Positions 25,291 to 32,810 of a DNA stretch of 64,000 nucleotides are shown here, one piece after another. The DNA is from an uncultured Clostridia bacterium. Lineage in GTDB: Bacteria > Bacillota > Clostridia > TANB77 > CAG-508. The notes beneath the pieces were generated by a model that saw nothing but the letters and a program-made list of their open reading frames with translations, did not search any database and was not told where the DNA came from. Location: contig CAKOTK010000002.1 in assembly GCA_934120135.1 (NCBI GenBank), forward strand, positions 139,466 to 203,465, in the 5' to 3' direction. Positions within the stretch are counted from its first letter, which is position 1, and each line of letters starts with the position of its first letter. A program made the translations under genes and the position numbers.

Positions 25291-26019
25291 ATGGCAGAGC
25301 GAAGGATGTTTGCAAAGACAATAATAGATAGTGATGCTTTCTTAGATATGCCTACATCGGCAAGATTACTCTATTATGACTTATCTATGAGAGCAGACGA
25401 CGATGGATTTATAAACAGCCCTAAAAAAATAATAAGAATGACTGGTGCATCAGATGATGACTTAAAAGTCTTAATTGCAAAAAAATTTGTTATTCCGTTT
25501 GAAAATGGAATAGTCGTAATAAAACATTGGTTAATACATAATTACATAAGAAAAGACACCTACAATGAGACGCAGTATAAAGAACAAAAAGCAATGTTAA
25601 CATTAGATGAAAACAAGAGCTATAAGTTAATTAACAGTGAATGTGTACGAACCGTCGACGAACCGTTGACACAGGATAGGTTAGGTAAGGATAGGTTAGG
25701 TAAGGATAGTATAGATATAATACCGGCTTCCGAAGAAGATTCTTCTTCAGCCTCTGCAAAAGCCAACAAGAAACATAAATATGGAGAATATAAACATGTA
25801 TTGTTGAAAGATGAAGAATTGCAGAAACTAAAAAATAGTTATGAAAACTGGGAAGAACTTATTGAATATTTAGATGAGTATATTGAAATGAAGGGCTATA
25901 AAGCTAATTCACATTATCTTTGCATAAAGAAATGGGTTGTAGATGCAGTTAAGAAAAATAATAAAAAACAAAAAACAAAAAGTTCAGCGGAGGAGGCATT
26001 TTTGAATGAACAAAATTGA
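25291..26019 (+). CDS. Phage replisome organiser / replication initiator
   Basis: 242 residues. The N terminus (RRMFAKTIIDSDAFLDMPTS, RLLYYDLSMRADDDG, KKIIRMTGASDDDL) matches the winged-helix N-terminal domain of Firmicutes phage replisome organisers. The middle is a repetitive TQDRLGKDRLGKDS linker, encoded by direct DNA repeats. The C terminus is basic. It should bind the phage origin, which likely lies in the repeats of its own gene. The next gene overlaps by 14 bp and is probably the helicase loader. Confidence 0.8.
   Translation: MAERRMFAKTIIDSDAFLDMPTSARLLYYDLSMRADDDGFINSPKKIIRMTGASDDDLKVLIAKKFVIPFENGIVVIKHWLIHNYIRKDTYNETQYKEQKAMLTLDENKSYKLINSECVRTVDEPLTQDRLGKDRLGKDSIDIIPASEEDSSSASAKANKKHKYGEYKHVLLKDEELQKLKNSYENWEELIEYLDEYIEMKGYKANSHYLCIKKWVVDAVKKNNKKQKTKSSAEEAFLNEQN
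25647..25709 (+). repeat. Iteron-like repeats inside the replication gene (candidate phage origin)
   Basis: Two copies of ACGAACCGT at 11-bp spacing (25647-25655, 25658-25666) precede 2.4 tandem copies of the 15-bp GGATAGGTTAGGTAA (25674-25709). Repeats inside an initiator gene mark origins in lambdoid and many Firmicutes phages. Confidence 0.6.
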
Positions 26020-26281
26020 ATTTATGGAAGGAGTTCATATCTTACAAGACAACTACAATAGAACATTATCAGAAACACAATTAAAGCTATTTTACGAAAA
26101 CTTAAAAGATATGAGTAAAGATAAATATATTTCAAACATAAAAGAGTATATAAAAACAAATTCATTTATGCCAACAATTTCTCAAATAAGAAATGAAACA
26201 AATAAGCAATTTGTAAACTATGAACAAAGAAATTATAGTAATTTAGATTTTAATAAATTCTATGCAAACAAAGGAGTGTGA
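26006..26281 (+). CDS. Small protein, possible helicase-loader partner
   Basis: 91 residues, helical, overlapping the initiator gene by 14 bp (ATG 26006, preceded by GGAGGAGG). The pattern LSETQLKLFYENLKDMSKDK resembles the loader/inhibitor-like proteins that follow phage initiators. No ATPase motif. Role inferred from place and general pattern. Confidence 0.6.
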   Translation: MNKIEFMEGVHILQDNYNRTLSETQLKLFYENLKDMSKDKYISNIKEYIKTNSFMPTISQIRNETNKQFVNYEQRNYSNLDFNKFYANKGV

Positions 26282-26288
26282 TTAACAA

Positions 26289-26621
26289 ATGAATACAATA
26301 ACATTTATGACAAGACATAAGAGTTATAAAGATATGAAAGAGCACTTAAGTGAAAGACATAAGCAAATATTAGAGATATTAGAAAATAAAGAAATGACAA
26401 CAAGAGAGATAGCACAAGAATTGTATAAAAGACACTACACTAATACGGCAGACGTAAATAATGCGAGACCAAGAATAACAGAGCTTGAAAGTTTAGGCTT
26501 TGTAACAACAGAAAAAACAAAGAAATGTAGTGTTACAAATAAAGAGGTAGCAGTATACAGAGAAACAACAGATTTAGAAAAAATGATTTTTGAAAATGAA
26601 AATCACATACCAAGTTATTAG
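26289..26621 (+). CDS. Winged-helix phage regulator
   Basis: 110 residues. Residues about 22-85 form a wHTH: RHKQILEILENKEMTTREIA and TELESLGFVTTEKTKK. Likely a transcriptional regulator or replication accessory. A GGAGTG lies 9 nt upstream. Confidence 0.65.
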   Translation: MNTITFMTRHKSYKDMKEHLSERHKQILEILENKEMTTREIAQELYKRHYTNTADVNNARPRITELESLGFVTTEKTKKCSVTNKEVAVYRETTDLEKMIFENENHIPSY

Positions 26622-26630
26622 GAGAAAATT

Positions 26631-26948
26631 ATGGAAGAATATGAAGAATATTTTAGATATCTCAAAAATTTAGTTCATAATTTGAACAAAGAACAATATG
26701 AACAACTTGAAGAATTTTTAGGAGATATGGCAGAAAACATAGACGGAAGTACAACGCTAAAAGAAATAGAAAAATACATAAAGAGATATAAAGCAAAAAA
26801 TAAGATATTATTTATAACATTTAAAACAAAGAACAAAAATAAATTGGCACATATTTGCAAATATATAATTGAATTAGAATGGAACAATGAATGGGCACTA
26901 GCAGTAGCTAAGCAACATACACCAACAATATTTGGTTGGTTCGATTAG
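26631..26948 (+). CDS. Phage protein of unknown function
   Basis: 105 residues, helical N-terminal half (EEYFRYLKNLVHNLNKEQYE), basic centre and an aromatic C terminus (TIFGWFD). TAGGAGAAAATT upstream. No family recognised. Confidence 0.6.
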   Translation: MEEYEEYFRYLKNLVHNLNKEQYEQLEEFLGDMAENIDGSTTLKEIEKYIKRYKAKNKILFITFKTKNKNKLAHICKYIIELEWNNEWALAVAKQHTPTIFGWFD

Positions 26949-26957
26949 GAGGTAGTT

Positions 26958-27203
26958 ATGATAATAGTAAATCAAAATAAATGTACAATAGTAAACTTTA
27001 ATAATATACAAAATATAAGAATTGAGCCTTATGGCACGCACATAAAAAGTAAAAAGATATATAAAATATTTGCAGGAAATTTTGAGGGCTATGCGACAGA
27101 ATTAGGTACTTACGATACAGAAGAAAGAGCAAAAGAAGTATTGAGAGATATTGCACATTGGTATGAGATAGATGCTAAAGTGTACAATATGCCAGAAAGG
27201 TAG
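26958..27203 (+). CDS. Small phage protein of unknown function
   Basis: 81 residues with a beta-rich N terminus and an ERAKEVLRDIAHWYE helix. The preceding stop region supplies TAGGAGG. The pattern NQNKCTIVNFNNIQNI...IYKIFAG with a short helix recurs in small phage proteins of unknown role. Confidence 0.6.
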   Translation: MIIVNQNKCTIVNFNNIQNIRIEPYGTHIKSKKIYKIFAGNFEGYATELGTYDTEERAKEVLRDIAHWYEIDAKVYNMPER

Positions 27204-27208
27204 AAAAA

Positions 27209-27619
27209 ATGTTAGTTAAATCTAGTGTGGAAGAAATAATTAAAAATATTGCAGAAAACAATGTAAAAATAACAGACAATTCAATATGTGGGAATTGTAG
27301 CTGTTGTGGAGAATGTTGTACTAACTTTTTACCAGTAACACAAAAAGAAGTAGAGATATTACAAGATTATGTAATAAAACATAATATAAGACCACAAAAA
27401 CAAATGTTGATAATGAAAAATATACTAAGCTGTCCATATCATGACGGAAAAAAATGTTTAGTTTACGAAGTAAGACCCTTGATTTGTAAAGAATTTTACT
27501 GCTACAAAAAAGTAAACATAGAAAGTGCTAAAAAACTAACAGCAGAAAAAAGAATAACAGTAAATATGTGGGCAATAGCAGAAGAAATTGATAAATATTT
27601 TAAGAGGTCTAGCCTATGA
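27209..27619 (+). CDS. YkgJ-family Cys cluster protein
   Basis: 136 residues. CGNCSCCGECCTNFLPV, CPYHDGKKCLVYEVRP and CKEFYC supply the CxxCxxCC-type zinc/iron-chelating pattern of the YkgJ family. Members are proposed metal-cluster proteins of unknown reaction. AGAAAGG upstream. Early-region cargo. Confidence 0.75.
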   Translation: MLVKSSVEEIIKNIAENNVKITDNSICGNCSCCGECCTNFLPVTQKEVEILQDYVIKHNIRPQKQMLIMKNILSCPYHDGKKCLVYEVRPLICKEFYCYKKVNIESAKKLTAEKRITVNMWAIAEEIDKYFKRSSL

Positions 27620-27804
27620 AACAATTAAAAGATATGAAAGGTATATGTAAGTACTGTACAGGTTGTTCAAGATTGGAAGATGAAAATTTCCAAAGTAGAT
27701 ACAGATGCAAGGATTTTGAGGCTAATCAAATAAACTGGAAGGATCTCATAGAAAAGGAGTTATTAAATGAACAAGTACAGAAACAGAAAAATAGTAGTAG
27801 ATAA
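27616..27804 (+). CDS. Small Cys-containing phage protein
   Basis: 62 residues with CKYCTGCSRLEDENFQ and a later RCKDFEANQINW; possible zinc knuckle. It overlaps the YkgJ-like gene by 4 bp (ATGA) and the DUF1064 gene by 38 bp. No function assigned. Confidence 0.6.
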   Translation: MKQLKDMKGICKYCTGCSRLEDENFQSRYRCKDFEANQINWKDLIEKELLNEQVQKQKNSSR

Positions 27805-28108
27805 CATAAAGTTTGAGAGTAATTTGGAAGCAACAAGATATAGACAATTAAAGTTATTGCAGAGAGCAAAACAGATAAGTAACTTAAGACTGCAAGTACC
27901 ATTTCTACTACAAGAAGGATTCAAGAAGAATGGTAAGACACATAGAAAAATAGAATACATAGCAGATTTTGTTTACGAGGAAAATGGACAAACAGTCGTA
28001 GAGGATACAAAAGGGATGAAAACAGAGACATTTAAGATTAAGCAAAAATTATTTGAGTATAAATATCCAGAATTAAATTTAAAAATTATTACAAGGGAGG
28101 AAATATAA
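27767..28108 (+). CDS. DUF1064 phage nuclease-like protein
   Basis: 113 residues. FESNLEATRYRQLKLLQRA, IEYIADFVYEENGQTVVEDT and KGMKTETFKIKQKLFEYKYP follow the PD-(D/E)xK-type pattern of DUF1064, which occurs at the place of Holliday-junction resolvases in phage early regions. It begins inside the previous gene and its stop shares a base with the next ATG. Confidence 0.78.
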   Translation: MNKYRNRKIVVDNIKFESNLEATRYRQLKLLQRAKQISNLRLQVPFLLQEGFKKNGKTHRKIEYIADFVYEENGQTVVEDTKGMKTETFKIKQKLFEYKYPELNLKIITREEI

Positions 28109-28555
28109 TGGCGTTTGATTTAGATGAAGATGAATTAAAGGCTACAAGGAAGATGAACAAAGCAGATAGAAATGAGATAGAAGTTGGAGAATATGTAAGA
28201 ACAAAAGATGGGATTATTGATAAGGTCGAAAGGTTTAGCGTAGGTTGTTGTGTATGGCATTGCGAAAATGGAATGTGTATAGATGAATGCAATTGTATAG
28301 GAACACACTTAGAAAATATAGTAAAACACAGTAAACAACTAATAGATTTGATAGAAGTTCGGAGACTATGTAAATGGAATGCAAGTACTAGATGTATATA
28401 AGCCAAGAGATTTATGGGAACCAGTAGAAATAAGAGTTGATAGTAGATATACAAATTTTATTTTAGCAGAAGACATAAAAACAATCCTAACAAAAGAAAG
28501 TTATATGGCTAATTGCTATAAAGTAGGAGGAGAAAATGAAACAAGCAATGATTAA
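28108..28555 (+). CDS. Phage protein with repeated EVGxYV domain, needs +1 shift at CGG
   Basis: Zero frame ends at 28401; the conserved second half continues in +1 from CGG 28360-28362, giving about 148 residues to the TAA at 28553. The protein contains the same motif twice: EVGEYVRTKDGIIDKV, encoded GAA GTT GGA GAA TAT GTA at 28180, and EVGDYVNGMQVLDV, encoded GAA GTT C GGA GAC TAT GTA. The only structural difference is the extra C. Function unknown; KOW-like small beta repeats are possible. Confidence 0.75.
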
Positions 28556-29053
28556 TTATATGCAACAAGAAAAGAATGATGAACTATATACTCCCAATGA
28601 AGCAATAATACCAATACTAAAATATTTAGATCATAATAAAATTTATTGGGAATGCACTGATTTTGGAGAAAGCAATATAACTAAAATATTAAAAGAAAAT
28701 GGCTTTAAAGTTATACATACAAGCAAAAGTGAGATTGACTTTTTAAAAGATAAAGCAAATTTTGAATTTGACGTAATTATAACTAATCCACCGTATAGTC
28801 TAAAAAATGAGTTCTTAAAGAAGTGCTATGAATATAACAAGCCATTTGCATTATTATATTACCATTAACTGCATTAGAAGGCAAAGAACGAGGAAAGTTG
28901 TATAAAAAATATGGCATAGAAGTTATAGTGTTAGATAAAAGAATAAACTTTATGAAAGAAAAGAAAAATGTATGGTTTAACACGAGTTGGTTTTGCCATA
29001 AAATATGTGACAAATTATTAAACTTTGAAAAAGTAGGAGGAGAAGATGAATAG
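28536..29053 (+). CDS. Phage DNA adenine-methyltransferase-like protein, net -1 break
   Basis: N-terminal part to 28868: TPNEAIIPILKYL and DVIITNPPYSLKNEFLKKC carry the NPPY catalytic motif of N6-adenine methyltransferases. After PFALL the zero frame stops, but the -1 frame continues from 28859 as LPLTALEGKERGKLYKKYG and NTSWFCHKIC to the TAG at 29051. The expected LLLPLTALEG motif suggests two extra bases (TA) or one missing base near 28857. This break is not at a CGG and may be a real inactivation, a slippage or a sequence error. Confidence 0.65.
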
Positions 29054-29440
29054 AGAGATAAAATTTAGAGGGAAATCAAAACGGAGGCTGGCATTATGGG
29101 GATTTAATGACAATGAAACATTTTACAAATGAAGATATATATCAGATAGGAGATTTTGAAAAATCATTGTGCTATGAAGTTGATAAAGACACAGTAGGTC
29201 AGTTTACAGGGCTATATGATAAAAACGGAAAAGAAATATATGAACGGAGATATTTTGAAATTTAGTGAAGTAGATACAGCAATAGTTATATGGAATGAGA
29301 AATATGCCTATTTTATGGTAAAGCCAATTCAAGAGTATTATTTTGATAGTGATGTATTAGGACAAGCATTAGAATATAATGATAATGTGGAAAAGATTGG
29401 AAATATATACGATAATCCAGAGTTATTAGGAGGAGAATAG
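29046..29440 (+). CDS. YopX-domain protein, needs two +1 shifts at CGG
   Basis: 131 residues if both shifts occur. MNREIKFRGKSK is followed by CGG 29082-29084, read as C+GGA to give GGWHYGDLMTM. GLYDKNGKEIYE is followed by CGG 29245-29247, read as C+GGA to give GDILKFSEVDT. The family signatures KFRGK, GxWxYGDL and KNGKxIYEGDI are all restored. Unshifted translation yields only about 28 residues. Function of YopX proteins is unknown. Confidence 0.85.
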
Positions 29441-29809
29441 ATGGAATTTTTAACAGGTGGAAGACAAAACGAACAGACTATACACAATGCATTAAAATTA
29501 TATAAAGATATATTATCACTTCCTAGCAATACAGTAATTAAAATTATAAAAAAAGATGGTGTAATATTTTATTATGAAGAAAAGCCAGAAATACCTAAGG
29601 ATAAAGAAAGATGTAAATATTGTGTTGAATACAATGGTGATTGTGTAGAAGAAGCTGATGGTTTTGATTATTATTCTTGTGAATTAAAAAACAAAGAAGA
29701 TTTAGAGAAGTATGGAAGGTATTCGTCATTTGATAATAGAGTAGATGAAGATGAATGTACTCATTATCTATGTGAAAATTGTTTATTTAGAAAGGAGAAC
29801 AAAGAATGA
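29441..29809 (+). CDS. Cys-rich phage protein, unknown
   Basis: 122 residues, acidic. CKYCVEYNGDCVEEADGF, YYSCELKN and CTHYLCENCLF give eight cysteines in pairs, suggesting a zinc-binding fold. The start directly follows the YopX stop (TAG ATG), with GGAGGAG upstream. No family recognised. Confidence 0.65.
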   Translation: MEFLTGGRQNEQTIHNALKLYKDILSLPSNTVIKIIKKDGVIFYYEEKPEIPKDKERCKYCVEYNGDCVEEADGFDYYSCELKNKEDLEKYGRYSSFDNRVDEDECTHYLCENCLFRKENKE

Positions 29810-30021
29810 ATAAAATTTATAAAGTAAAATTAAAAACTACAAATGTTTTAAAAAACACTGCTAATAGAGTTGGTTTTTATGATGATGAAGAACTTATAAA
29901 ATATTTAGAGTTAATGAATGATGAAATAGATTTTAAAAAAATGGGATTTGTTTATGCAAACGAAGCTTTACAGAGAGCAATATTTAAAATAAAGGAAGGT
30001 ATCTTATATGAAAGAAAATAG
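29806..30021 (+). CDS. Small phage protein, unknown
   Basis: 71 residues, basic N terminus (KIYKVKLKTTNVLKN). ATG overlaps the previous stop (ATGA), AAAGGAG upstream. Its 3' end overlaps the next start by 14 bp. Confidence 0.6.
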   Translation: MNKIYKVKLKTTNVLKNTANRVGFYDDEELIKYLELMNDEIDFKKMGFVYANEALQRAIFKIKEGILYERK

Positions 30022-30486
30022 TATAAACGAGAAAGAAGTAGATAATGGAATAAAAATAAGTATTCCTATAATAAGCAATCAAGAAATAGAAAACATAATA
30101 AATACAGAAGATTTATACGACAAAATAGCAGAACAGATATATCACGATAGAGAAATGATAATATTGCAAGAATTTATAAAAAAACATTAAAAGAGAATGA
30201 AGAATTAAAAATAATAAAATCTGCAATACAAACATTGCAAATAAATTCGCTTGAAGAAGAAAAGTATATTGTAATATCAAAGAGTAGTTTTTTAGACGGA
30301 AGTTACAAACATTTATTAGATGATTATATTCCAGTTCAAAAAATAAAAGATAAGATAGAAGAATTAAAAAATAATATTGATTATTTAAAACAATTCAAAG
30401 ATTGGTATGAAAAAGATTACACGAATGAAGATATAATAAACAATATATTAGAAGTTTTACAAGAACTACTAGAAAGGAGAGAATAA
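30008..30486 (+). CDS. Coiled-coil phage protein, probable single gene interrupted at an A7 run
   Basis: The first frame (30008-30190) ends LQEFIKKH. From the A7 run at 30178-30184 the -1 frame reads TLKENEELKIIKSAIQTLQ and runs to the TAA at 30484, with YIPVQKIKDKIEELK, a common phage coiled-coil motif. The second frame has no good start of its own except a TTG at 30235 without a ribosome binding site. ATA AAA AAA contains an A-AAA-AAA slippery heptamer, so a -1 shift, or a lost A from A8, would join the two into about 159 residues. Confidence 0.6.
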
Positions 30487-30488
30487 AA

Positions 30489-30914
30489 ATGGCTATAAAA
30501 AATTACACAACAACTATAAATGTAAATAAAACCATAGGAGAAATACAAGAATTATTAAGTAAACATGGGGCTACTGCGATTATGACAGAATATAGTAATG
30601 GAAATGTAACAGGATTAAGTTTTAAAATTATGACTCCTAGAGGGGAGCTTGGGATTAGGTTACCTTCAAACACAGATAGAGTTTTACAAGTTTTAAAAAA
30701 TCAAAGAAAAAACAACAACCAAGTCAAAGATACCTTTGACCAAGCAAATAGAGTTGCTTGGCGAATAATAAAAGATTGGATAGATGCTCAAATGGCAATA
30801 TTGGAAACCGAAATGGTGGAAATGGAACAGATATTTTTACCATATGTTATGAATAATAAAGGTCAAATTCTATATGAGGCATTTAAAGAAAACAGAATAT
30901 TATTGGAGGACTAA
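30489..30914 (+). CDS. Conserved phage protein, unknown
   Basis: 141 residues. HGATAIMTEYSNGNVTGLSF and VAWRIIKDWIDAQMAILETE are strongly patterned and familiar from many Firmicutes siphophage early regions, but no biochemical role is known to me. GAAAGGAGAG upstream. Confidence 0.72.
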   Translation: MAIKNYTTTINVNKTIGEIQELLSKHGATAIMTEYSNGNVTGLSFKIMTPRGELGIRLPSNTDRVLQVLKNQRKNNNQVKDTFDQANRVAWRIIKDWIDAQMAILETEMVEMEQIFLPYVMNNKGQILYEAFKENRILLED

Positions 30915-30917
30915 CAT

Positions 30918-31121
30918 ATGACAATTAAGTATGTGCAAGAGATAATTAAAAAAGCTATGTATGAGATAGAGACAGTAGACTTTTTTAACAACGAAAAGAG
31001 AAGAGACAATCAGAAAAAACTAAATAAAGCATACAACATATTAGACAAGTTTAATGATGAACTTATTAGAGAACAAATAAAAAATAAGCAGAAGGAGGGT
31101 ACAAATGAGGCTAAGCAATGA
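30918..31121 (+). CDS. Small basic helical phage protein
   Basis: 67 residues, Lys/Asn-rich with KKLNKAYNILDKFNDEL. Preceded by GGAGGAC. Ends inside the late-regulator gene (17 bp overlap). No family recognised. Confidence 0.6.
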   Translation: MTIKYVQEIIKKAMYEIETVDFFNNEKRRDNQKKLNKAYNILDKFNDELIREQIKNKQKEGTNEAKQ

Positions 31122-31509
31122 AGAATATAAAGAAGCGAGCTTATGTTTAAAAAGGTATAATTACAATTGTCTAAAGATTATGAACATAAGAGCAGATATA
31201 ATGAGCATAGGCTCTCCAGTATTAGATGGAATGCCTAAAGCACCTTACAGTGTGTCAGACAGAACATTAAAGGCAGTAGTAGAATTGCAAGAAAATGAAC
31301 ATTTGCAGAAAGCAATAAAAGAATACAAAGCAGTAGTACAAGCAGTAGAACTGGTCAACAAAGATAGTAAATACATATTTGAGGAGTTTTACATTAAAAG
31401 CAAACCTAAATGGGAAATAATAAATTCTGGAATATCAGAAAGAACATTTGTAAGACGCAAAGGGGACTTAATATATGCAGTACATAAAGAATTAAAAAAA
31501 TTGGCGTAA
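31105..31509 (+). CDS. ArpU/RinA-like late transcription regulator
   Basis: 134 residues. The C-terminal segment KPKWEIINSGISERTFVRRK with GDLIYAVHKEL resembles the sigma-4-like HTH of ArpU/RinA phage late activators. Position immediately upstream of the late promoter and packaging genes is the usual one. AAGGAGG upstream. Its last codons overlap direct repeats that may be its own binding site at 31498-31521. Confidence 0.75.
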   Translation: MRLSNEEYKEASLCLKRYNYNCLKIMNIRADIMSIGSPVLDGMPKAPYSVSDRTLKAVVELQENEHLQKAIKEYKAVVQAVELVNKDSKYIFEEFYIKSKPKWEIINSGISERTFVRRKGDLIYAVHKELKKLA

Positions 31510-31550
31510 AATTGGCGTAAATTTGACAAAAAAATGTGTTAAAATAGTAG
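31498..31550 (+). promoter_or_regulatory. Late promoter with upstream direct repeats
   Basis: Two direct copies of AATTGGCGTAAA, about 12 bp apart, end just before TTGACA (31523-31528). The best -10 (TAGTAG at 31545-31550, 16-bp spacer) is poor. A good -35 with a poor -10 plus upstream repeats suggests activation by the adjacent late regulator. It would drive the ornate RNA and the structural genes. Confidence 0.5.
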
Positions 31551-31554
31551 TAGG

Positions 31555-32005
31555 TCAAGAAGGAGTTAGAGAAATCTAGCTCCTTAAACTTTGCCCTATC
31601 AAGCGGGCAGGCACAGAAATGTGCCATATAAAAGATAATAATAATACTAAATAAATTATTATACCAGTTGCTAGGTCGCTCCTAGATATGCGCAGTATAA
31701 AGTAGGGATACCTGCGTTGAAAACAAAATTAAAATCCCTTAAATATTGCAATTTACTCATCTACCAAGTAGTAGAAGGAGTTTCTGAGGAAGCATACTAA
31801 CAATATGCTTCTTTTGTTATTATGTTGTATGTAGTGATATAAAAATTGCAATGGGAGCATAAAGGTTTTACTCTAATTCCGACACAGGGAAAACAAGAGA
31901 TAAACTTCCAAACAGTTCAGAACAGCTAGGCTGTGTTAGCTTAGAACTTAAACGATATGAGATAGCTTCTCGTATAAGCCTTATCATTACCCATATCACT
32001 ACATA
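31555..32005 (+). ncRNA. Large ornate structured RNA (ROOL/GOLLD-type candidate)
   Basis: The 749-bp gap between the late regulator and terminase small subunit has no gene before 32039 but is dense in helices. AAGGAGTTAGA closes on a GAAA loop with TCTAGCTCCTT; GCCC/GGGC; GGCACA-GAAA-TGTGCC; CTAGG/CCTAG; CGCAG/CTGCG; GAAGCATA/TATGCTTC. A 3' domain is closed by a perfect 13-bp helix (31828-31840 with 31993-32005) enclosing several hairpins, including ATATGAGA/TCTCGTAT. Large RNAs at this place in Firmicutes prophages include ROOL and GOLLD. Family identity is not confirmed. Confidence 0.7.
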
Positions 32006-32038
32006 GAGCATAATATATAAACACAAAAGAGGTATTTT

Positions 32039-32206
32039 ATGAGAGGTAGTATAATAGCGTCATACATCGATGAGGAATACAAGTTAAGAAAAGCATACGC
32101 AAACAAGAAAAGACAAAAGTGTGTTATTGAGGGTGAAAAGCAATGCGAGAAGTGTGCGTATTTTGAAATTTGTGCGGATGTAAAGGAGAAATGCAATGAA
32201 GTTTAA
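32039..32206 (+). CDS. Small Cys-rich phage protein
   Basis: 55 residues from ATG 32039 after AAAGAGG. Basic N terminus, then CVIEGEKQCEKCAYFEICAD and a final CNEV: five Cys, possible zinc binding. Lies directly after the ornate RNA. A further 14-codon ORF (32196-32240) starts inside its end behind AAAGGAG; too short to judge. Confidence 0.6.
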   Translation: MRGSIIASYIDEEYKLRKAYANKKRQKCVIEGEKQCEKCAYFEICADVKEKCNEV

Positions 32207-32258
32207 AATAAATAACATAGAATTTGCAAAGACTAAATAGAAAGAGAGGTAATCTTAT

Positions 32259-32810
32259 ATGACTGATGCACAAAAAAGATTTTGTAATGAATATTTAATA
32301 GACCTTAATGCAACGAGAGCATATAAGGTTGCTTATTCAAGGTGTAAAAAAGATGAAACAGCTAATGCAGCATCGAGTAGAATGTTAAGAAATGTTAAGG
32401 TCCAAGAATACATATCTGAAAAACAGAGAGAGATAGAAAAAAGAACAGAAGTTACACAAGATATGGTAATAAAAGAGTTAGCTAATATAGCTTTTTTTAA
32501 TATAAAGAACATATATAATGGCAATGGAACATTAAAAGCCATAAAAGATATTGATGAAGAAACAATCAAAGCAATATCAAGTGTAAAGGTCCTACAAAAA
32601 GCTGGTGCAATGAAAATAAGCATAGATATGAAAGGAAAAGACAATGAAGTTCCTATTGAGCATATTCAAGAACAAACAATAGAGTTTAAGACAAACGACA
32701 AAGTAAAAGCATTAGAACTGTTGGGAAAACATTTAGGAATGTTCAACGACATAAATGTAAATATGAAAAATGCTGTACAAGTAGAGTTGGTAGATGATGT
32801 TAGTGAATAA
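32259..32810 (+). CDS. terS: Terminase small subunit
   Basis: 183 residues. LTDAQKRF-type N terminus (MTDAQKRFCNEYLIDLNATR) with AYKVAYSR and SSRMLRNVKVQEYI, the HTH of the Terminase_2 family, then a coiled-coil oligomerisation region. Recognises phage DNA for packaging. GAGAGG upstream; overlaps the large subunit by 17 bp. Confidence 0.93.
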   Translation: MTDAQKRFCNEYLIDLNATRAYKVAYSRCKKDETANAASSRMLRNVKVQEYISEKQREIEKRTEVTQDMVIKELANIAFFNIKNIYNGNGTLKAIKDIDEETIKAISSVKVLQKAGAMKISIDMKGKDNEVPIEHIQEQTIEFKTNDKVKALELLGKHLGMFNDINVNMKNAVQVELVDDVSE

